DNA of 64,000 nucleotides from Rhizophagus clarus (taxonomy: Eukaryota; Glomeromycota; Glomeromycetes; Glomerales; Glomeraceae), in the NCBI GenBank assembly GCA_015698045.1, contig BLAL01000030.1, positions 558,001 to 622,000 of the forward strand. The letters run 5' to 3'. Position numbers and translations under genes: made by a program. Below the pieces are notes generated by a model. The model had not been told where the DNA came from, did no database searches, and saw only the letters and a program-made list of their open reading frames with translations. Positions 57,380 to 64,000 of the stretch are shown here, one piece after another (positions within the stretch are counted from its first letter, which is position 1; every line of letters starts with the position of its first letter).

Positions 57380-60300
57380 TTACATCGCTCTATTTGAAGG
57401 ACCAGCTCTTAATTGATTTATTAAATTTTCTTTTTCCTCAGATAAATCTGTGATAAACTTTTGCATTGTTTCTACTGAATTTTCATGATTTTTTCTTTCC
57501 TCTGCAAAAATTTCCTAATATGAAATAAAAAAATTATTATAAAATTTTAATAAAAGAAAAAATTTTTTTTTTTACTTTATACTACCTTTGAATTAGCTAA
57601 TTCTTTTTGTAACTTAGCATTTTTGCTTTCAGCAGCTGCCAATCTACTTTGCAAAGTCTCTAAAGCTTTATAAAATCGTGTAGCTTTGCTATCAGCTAAC
57701 TGCAGCTATAAATATCCAATAATAATTAAACTTCTGTTATATAACAATCAAATCAATTATAAGTATTCAAGGAATAACACAATAGTATACTAACCTGTTC
57801 AGTTAATTGTGTTATTTTACACTCATAATGTTTTTTTATTAAATTTTCGCGTTGCTTAGCATCATCGTCTTTTCTTCCGCTCATATCACGTTCTAATGGT
57901 AGGAAACTTGCTGCTATTCCGTTGCCAGTTACATTATCATCATCATCAGCTAGAGTAGATTTTGCACTCGCAGGTTGTACCGTTGATTCTTTATTGTCAT
58001 TAACTGAAGGCTCAACACTAGGATTAACTGGATAAACAAACTCTACATCATCATCACTATCATTTGGATCTTCAGATAATTTAGGGGGACCACTTTCCTC
58101 CTCTTTTATTTCATCATTTTGTGATGCTGGTTTTAATATAGGTCCTGAATTCATTAAACAAGTGTTAGTGTTAGTTTCAGTATACTCACAGAGAAATTAA
58201 TACTACTTGAAAATAACATACCATTAAATCCACTTGAATTTAACTTAGGATTACTGATGCTATTATTCATACTACTCTGTTCTGATAATGATTCATTATT
58301 ATTGTTATATGATTCCTGTGAGGATATCTAAAAATAAGTATATTTGTTATTAAAAACGCATTGTCATAAGGTTAAGTTCACCCGAATAAATATTACTACC
58401 TTTTGTTTGTCCAATTCTTCGCTTAATCGAGAAATTTTTGATTCTAAATCGGAGACTTTATTAGAACCGGTTTCATTTGCTTTGACAAGTATTTCATTCT
58501 TCGTTGTCAACTCGGATATTTTACCTATTCATCAAACTTATTTATAAGTAACAACAATTCTGTGATAATTATAATTATAAAATCAAGCTGATCACAAAAA
58601 CATACTTTGAGCAGATGTAAATTTAACCGCCAAAGTTTGTAAATTTCTTTGCCATACTTGACTAGCATTTTTCACTCTTATACTTAATTCATAAGATGAA
58701 TCTGGCTAAAAAAATTTTTTTTTTTTTTTTTTAGGAATTTTAGAACAAAAAAAAAAAAAGGTTCTCCACAATTTAACCCAATACTAAATTATTACTATTA
58801 CTTACATTTTCTTTAAGCGAATTCAAATATTCTCTTGTGCTATGTTGTAAATATTTAAAGCTTTCAATTATTTCGTTAGATTCAGTGTCCATCTTTTCGC
58901 TTAATATCTAATGTTATTATTATGAATGTGGTGATAGAAATTAAATATGTTTTCAAATGTTCAAAAAAAAAAGAAAAAAATTATAATATATTATATTACA
59001 TTGAGTTGTTCAGACTGTGCTCCATCTGCTAAACCAAGATTAATTAAAAGAGTCTGTCTAAGTGCATTCAATTCAGCACGTAATACGTCATCATCCTCCT
59101 TTAATTTTTGTTCGTTTTTTTCCATAAGAGCATTTGTTCTATAATTATAATGATGATATTTAAATGTGAATATATTATACGGTCAAACCTAATTCAACAA
59201 CTTGATGAAAATGATAAACATACAATTGTAATTGACGTTTTGTCTCTTCTAATTTAACTTCAACTTCTCTTTTTTCTAGACGCATCGTACTTAGGGCTTC
59301 TTCACTTGCCATATATGATCTTGTTAATTCCAACTAAATTTAAAGAATCATTTTTTCTAATTTAATATCACTAATTAACTTCTTTTTATGGTTATTAATA
59401 ATATTAAAGAATTTCATTAAAATATACCTGAAGCTCTTCTTTCTTTTTCTCTAATTCGGATATATTAGATTGAAGTACATTAACATGTTGAGTATATAAA
59501 CTGTTAACTTCATAAAGTTCTTTATGTAATTTTTCTGTTATATAATAAAATATAAATAAAATAAAATAAATATTTTGATTATTTTTTTTTTAAAAAAAAA
59601 TAAGAGAAATAAAAATGTACCATTTTCTTCAATTTTTCTTGTTAAATCAATGGATCTAGCTTCAAGGGAAGCTTTTAACTTTTCAATTTCTTTTTTTGTT
59701 GAACCCAATAACCATCCAGTTGATAGTTTCTAATTGATTAACGAAAAAAAGAAAGGATGAGCGATTTTCGTGTCAATCATTAATACATGATATTCGGCTA
59801 AAAAATCAATTCTCTTTACCGCATTTCCTGAATCTTGTAAACTCTGAATACGTTTGGTTAAACGTTCATTGTGAAAATTCAAAAGATCAAGTTGTTGAAG
59901 CGACTAGATAATTATTAATTAGAAAAGTTATTTACAAAGTATTTCTTTAATTACATTTTTTCACAATTTATTGTAATGAACATACCGTTCGCAACTCTTG
60001 TTCTTTTGTTTTACATTCTTCCTGTAACGATGCATTCGTTACTTGTTCCTATGTAAAATCTACGTGTTAGGGTTTTAAAATTTTTGAAAAAAAAAATCAT
60101 TTTAATTATGGATTGTGACAAACCTTTCTAACAGCCTTTTTAAGGACAGAATGCTGTGCTTTTATTCTAATATTAAGATAAGTAATAATGTTAAAAACTG
60201 TGAATTGAACGAGTTCTAAATAATTATGAAAAGGTTTTGATGTTTTACCGAGAAAATTCTGAGAATAATTTTTGATATTTTTCTGCCAGTTCTTCAGTAG

Positions 60301-60431
60301 AAGTAGCACCTACTATATGGGAAGAAAAAACTTGTTAAGAGAAAAGAAAAAATAAAAATAAGAATTGAATTAAAAACAATAGAACCTGAAGAATGAAGCG
60401 ATGCAGAAGCAGAGATTCGACCTTCGCTCAT
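57380..60431 (-). CDS. PPP1R21: PPP1R21 homologue (FERRY complex coiled-coil protein), 16 exons
   Basis: Sixteen exons from 60431 to 57380 sum to 1803 nt, 600 residues, all GT-AG and in frame. The N-terminus (residues about 18-100) has ELAEKYQKLFSEFSRIKAQH with SVLKKAVRKEQ, then LDLLNFHNERLTKRIQSLQD, matching the KYQKLAQEYSKLRAQNQVLK start of animal PPP1R21. Long coiled coils follow, then a Ser/Asn-rich and acidic low-complexity linker. The C-terminal signature is RENLIKKHYECKITQLTEQL then QLADSKATRFYKALETLQSR, close to animal HYMARIVELTSQLQLADSK. In animals PPP1R21 binds Rab5 and is part of the FERRY mRNA-endosome complex. The family is absent from most yeasts. The start at 60431 was chosen because it gives a Ser/Ala-rich leader directly joined in frame; open sequence continues upstream to about 60655 without an in-frame ATG. 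Confidence 0.85.
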
Positions 60432-61877
60432 TGTGATAAATTATTAATAATATTTTAATAAAGTAAAAAGTTTTTAGAAAAAAAAAAAAAAAAAAAATAA
60501 TGAATATTTTATTTACCGGGTAACAAAGGGTTGAGACATCCATTAACATCATGTGTTAGTGATAACAGCTCACATGAACTTTCATATAATACTTGTATGT
60601 AAACTAGTTTTGAATAATTTTGGGACCCTGCATCAGATTTACTATAAAAATGTGGAGAAATAGAACAATCAGAAATTATTTTTACAAAGAAAAAAAAAAT
60701 AAACAGGTTATTATAGTTTGTTTTTTCAGCCTATTCAAACAAAGAGGATTAAGTCAATTCTTTTCACGAGCTTTAAAACAATGGATGATTTTGTTCTAAA
60801 AGAGGTGTTACAAAAAGCATTGTACAATCTGTTAAATTTGTGTGGTGGCAAACGGAAAAATGAAATAAATGGCTTTTAAAAAATTTTACAAAAAATTGGA
60901 ATTATTCAATATTGTATTTAGCATTGATAGCTGTCATTTTTTAATCGTGTTAGGAAGCATGGCACCGGAATAATAAAAATCTATAAGAAAGCGCAAAAAA
61001 AGAAAACAAAATTATGAAATCTCTATCATCGATAAACAATGTGTTTAAAGAACGATTTTGTAATATTTGAACAATTCTAGATGCAAAAGCAAAGCAAGAT
61101 TATTCTTACTATTTTACACTATTCCATTGTTTCAACTGCATTGATACAATACTATATTAGAACCTATTTTATGTATCCACCGCAGTAATAAGTCCAAAAT
61201 AATTTTGATTCTGATCAATTTTGGGGAATTAAAAAAAGATCCATTCACGAAACGATCAAGTTTTCAAATTTGCTATTGTCCCACTTCAGCATATGACGCT
61301 GCATATGTCGGGTAAATTACATTCCGGCTTCTCATAATGAAGCATTTAAAATTGATATAAATGGAGAACGAATTTTTTTAATATATAATCGTGGGGGAAA
61401 GGAAATCAATATAAAGATTTGGAATTTGGAATTTGGAAATTAGAAATTTGGGATTTAGGATTTTCTGAGAACTTAATTCCTAAGATTGTATTATCTGTTA
61501 TTATTATTTTTATATCGGATATTTTTTTTAATTTTTTTTCCTCCGGATATTTTCACTATATCAAAAAAAAAAAAAAAAAAAAGGATCATAATATATACAG
61601 CACATCATGTAAAGCACGGTAAATTAATGATAATTTCGTGAAGAATATCGGAAAAACTTGCAATTTGTGATTCACAAAAAAAACCGTTCCTAAAGTTTTC
61701 AAAAAAATAATCAGCGGTATAATGATGGTGATACGAATTACAAAAAAAATCAGTAATATTTGTCTGATCGATCTACTCAATAAAATTATCATCATAGCTA
61801 TATACAAATCATCTATATCTCTTTTAGTGAAAAATTTTTTTTACTTTGTTTCATAATTTCGATAATTTCGTTGAATA
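60432..61877. other. Divergent intergenic region, no gene supported
   Basis: Separates the PPP1R21 and PMP47-like start codons. A minus-strand open stretch at 60540-60655 (ending in a GTAAAT donor) could be a 5' UTR exon of the PPP1R21 gene. A TTGGAATTTGGAA microsatellite-like block occurs at 61420-61455, and an A run at 61562-61581. Nothing else was recognised. Confidence 0.45.
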
Positions 61878-63391
61878 ATGTCCGAAAATATTGCTCACGC
61901 TCTTAGTGGTTTGTAAAAATTCTAGCTTAAAATGAACCTTTATTCTATTCAACTGACAAATTCTCTAATTTAGGTGCCGGTGGAGGTATCATTTCAATGG
62001 CTTTAACTTATCCATTGATAACTGTTAGTTCTCGCCTTCAAGTACAAAAAGATACAAAGGGAGCCGACGCTTACAAAGTGATAATGTTATAATTATTGTT
62101 CAAAGAAAAATTTCACCTTTGATATTAATAAATTATGATTCATTAGGGAGGAAGAGATACTATTGTCAAGATTTTAAAAAATGAGGGCTTTAGTGGATTA
62201 TACTCGTAAGAATTAAATTTAAAATCATTTCATCAAAATTTGTAGTCCAAGTTAAGCAGGTCATATTAATTAATGCCTCCCCAAGAAATGGTTGAAAAAG
62301 AAACTTAAATTAATATAATCAACTTAACTTGGATATAATATACTATATATTGTTCCTTGTATATACATTATTTTTTTAAAAAAAATATATATATATATAT
62401 GTATAGAGGTTTAAATTCGGCCATATTCGGGATTGCGTTGACAAATGGTACGTTCGCTTCATGTTATATTTTGATGAGAATTATAGTGTAGCTTTGAGAA
62501 AACTTAACATTTTTTTTTTTTTTTTTTTACTTTGGGTAAATTCAAATTAGGTGTTTACTATTATTTTTATGAGACTATAAAAACAGTTTTTGAAAAGAAT
62601 AAACGTCCAATGTCAGTCATAGAATCCATGATCGCTGGTGCAATAGCTGGTTCAGCTACAGTTTTAGTTACAAACCCAATTTGGGTGGTAAATGTAAGTC
62701 TTTAAACAAAAAAGATTTTTTTTTTTTTTTTTAAAAAAAAAATAATAATAATAATTAATTAAATTCATTTAAAAAAGACTCGAATGACAGTCACACGCAA
62801 AGAATCTGTAGATGAAAATGAGAAACAAAAACATAAAAAATTAGGGACCATCTCAACGATCTTGAAAATCATTAAAGAGGATGGACCTAAAGGTTTTTGG
62901 CAGGGAGTTATTCCAGCTCTTATTCTGGTTATTAATCCAATTATTCAATATACTGTATATGAACAATTAAAGGCTCGAATAGAAGAAAGGTTCAAAAAAT
63001 TAGGAAACATTGATTTTTTTTTATTAGGAGCCATTAGTAAACTCATTGCTACCGCTTCTACTTATCCTTATATGTAAGTTATAAATCTTTTTTTATACGT
63101 ATATGTAAATACATCCTTATGTATATTATATATAATTGTTTTCATTTATTTTTTAGTGTTATTAAATCACGTATGCAGTTACGTCAAACTGATGACGGAC
63201 ATTATAAAAATACATGGGATGGACTTCAAAAAATCATCGCAAATGAAGGTTACAGTGGTCTTTATAAAGGAATTACATCAAAATTACTCCAATCAGTTTT
63301 GACTGCTGCATTTTTATTCATGTATAAGGAAGCTTTATTCAAGTTTTCCGTCAAATTTTTAACATTAATGAAAATCAAAAATGTTCAATGA
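61878..63391 (+). CDS. Peroxisomal mitochondrial-carrier-family protein (PMP47/SLC25A17-like)
   Basis: Seven exons (61878-61908, 61974-62077, 62147-62205, 62407-62447, 62551-62693, 62778-63073, 63157-63391) give 909 nt, 302 residues. There are three carrier repeats with signature variants TYPLITVSSRLQVQ (repeat 1), TNPIWVVNTRMTV (repeat 2) and TYPYIVIKSRMQL (repeat 3), each followed by a matrix helix and a GFSGLYSGL / GFWQGVIPAL / GYSGLYKGI loop. The TNPIWVVNTRM form and the short N-terminus MSENIAHALSGAGGG without presequence are typical of peroxisomal carriers PMP47/ANT1/SLC25A17, which exchange ATP/AMP or cofactors across the peroxisomal membrane for fatty-acid activation and beta-oxidation. 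The first exon is 31 nt. All introns are GT-AG. The last introns contain long T or A runs. Confidence 0.92.
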
Positions 63392-64000
63392 AAAATTTGG
63401 GAAATTAATTTTTTGGCCAAAATTACGTTTTATTTCCTCGTGATTATAATAATTAATAATTTATTTAATAATTCAAATTGTAGATGAGATATAGTTTATC
63501 CTCGATTAAGAATAAATTAAACTATAATGAAATTCGCGAAACTGTTGGGACAATGTTTATGGAAAAGATTTTACTTTACATTCCCTAATTTATAAATTCC
63601 ATTGTTCTGCTAATAATCTCTAAGGTACATTCAGAAATAAATGTACACGGACTTTGATGATTGAAATTTTACTTTTTAAATAAATAAAAAAAAAATGGGC
63701 GGGGGAAATATGATAAAAAAAAAAAATTTTTTTGTTTGATGATATAAGCGTGTGATCAAATCAAAGTTTACTCATTTAAAATCAATTTTCATCTGGAATT
63801 TGCATAAAGTTAGAATACATGTATGGTATGGATTAACTGTACGAACAAATATTGCGTTATATCTTCTTCTTTTCATGTAATTATTTTTACTCACGATAAA
63901 AATAATTGTACCACGGGGATTTATACATATACGGATAAAACAAGTAATTATTTATCATATTCATTTATATAAATCTTATCAAATTTAAGAGAATAAGGAA
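63392..64000. other. 3' flank, no gene recognised
   Basis: AT-rich sequence downstream of the carrier gene to the window end. AATAAA occurs at about 63508 and 63678. No coding stretch or repeat boundary seen. Confidence 0.5.

Noticed and set aside
60540-60655. Possible upstream coding exon for the PPP1R21 homologue
   Set aside because: It is open on the minus strand and ends in a donor-like GTAAAT, but has no in-frame ATG and is not needed: the start at 60431 gives a complete protein beginning close to the conserved N-terminal block.

Overview
The window reads as nuclear DNA of an AT-rich filamentous fungus, most likely a Glomeromycotina species of the Rhizophagus type. This is inferred, not proven. 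The reasons are short GT-AG introns in compact genes, fungal versions of conserved eukaryotic genes (CDC42, pyruvate dehydrogenase E1 alpha, complex I MWFE subunit, ATP12, DGK1-type kinase, PMP47-type carrier), a minor-spliceosome intron, homologues usually absent from yeasts (WDR7, PPP1R21, FBXO21-like), and a large graveyard of DNA transposons and LINE-like elements.

The window has two compartments. About 1-37 kb is a repeat and mobile-element compartment with no intact housekeeping gene. It holds: a 455-bp satellite array (1.2-2.5 kb); a very short SINE-like retroposon (3.3 kb, second copy at 35.3 kb); a decayed DDE transposon on the minus strand (3.7-7.9 kb) with a 482-bp MITE inserted in its reading frame; a 60-bp minisatellite (7.9-8.1 kb); a hAT relic (10.0-14.9 kb) carrying a nested 2.0-kb ORF1-only retroelement; an SNF2-helicase pseudogene fragment (15 kb); a Tc1/mariner-like element (15.7-16.6 kb); FAR1/MULE-type and fungal DDE relics (17.5-19.3 and 21.8-23.8 kb); a solo LTR inside tandem repeats (19.4-20.2 kb); a second ORF1-only retroelement (25.4-32.2 kb) split by a nearly intact hAT transposon (26.3-31.1 kb) with perfect 8-bp target duplications; and a pogo/Tigger relic (33.1-35.6 kb). 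Most insertions can be ordered in time from nested boundaries and target-site duplications.

About 37.6-63.4 kb is a gene-dense compartment. In order: CDC42 (-), an FBXO21-like F-box protein (-), PDH E1 alpha (+), a TTC1-like TPR protein (-), the complex I MWFE subunit (+), a WDR7 homologue with 24 exons (-), mitoribosomal mS35 (+), ATP12 (-), a DGK1-like CTP-dependent kinase (-), a PPP1R21 homologue with 16 exons (-) and a PMP47-type peroxisomal carrier (+). All eleven exon chains were assembled by eye from splice sites and close in frame. Several pairs are divergent with short shared promoters, and one convergent pair overlaps at its stop codons. Four genes (PDH E1 alpha, MWFE, mS35, ATP12) serve mitochondrial energy metabolism and ribosome or ATP-synthase assembly.

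The strongest unusual signals are: (1) a hAT transposon that encodes, besides its BED/DUF659/hATC transposase, a separate four-exon Myb/SANT-like protein; (2) two independent, TSD-flanked, about 2.0-kb retroelements that encode only a LINE ORF1-like protein, resembling mammalian HAL1; (3) an AT-AC U12-type intron in the WDR7 gene; (4) a roughly 110-bp SINE-like family; (5) a 455-bp satellite whose two half-units show compensatory changes in a closing helix.
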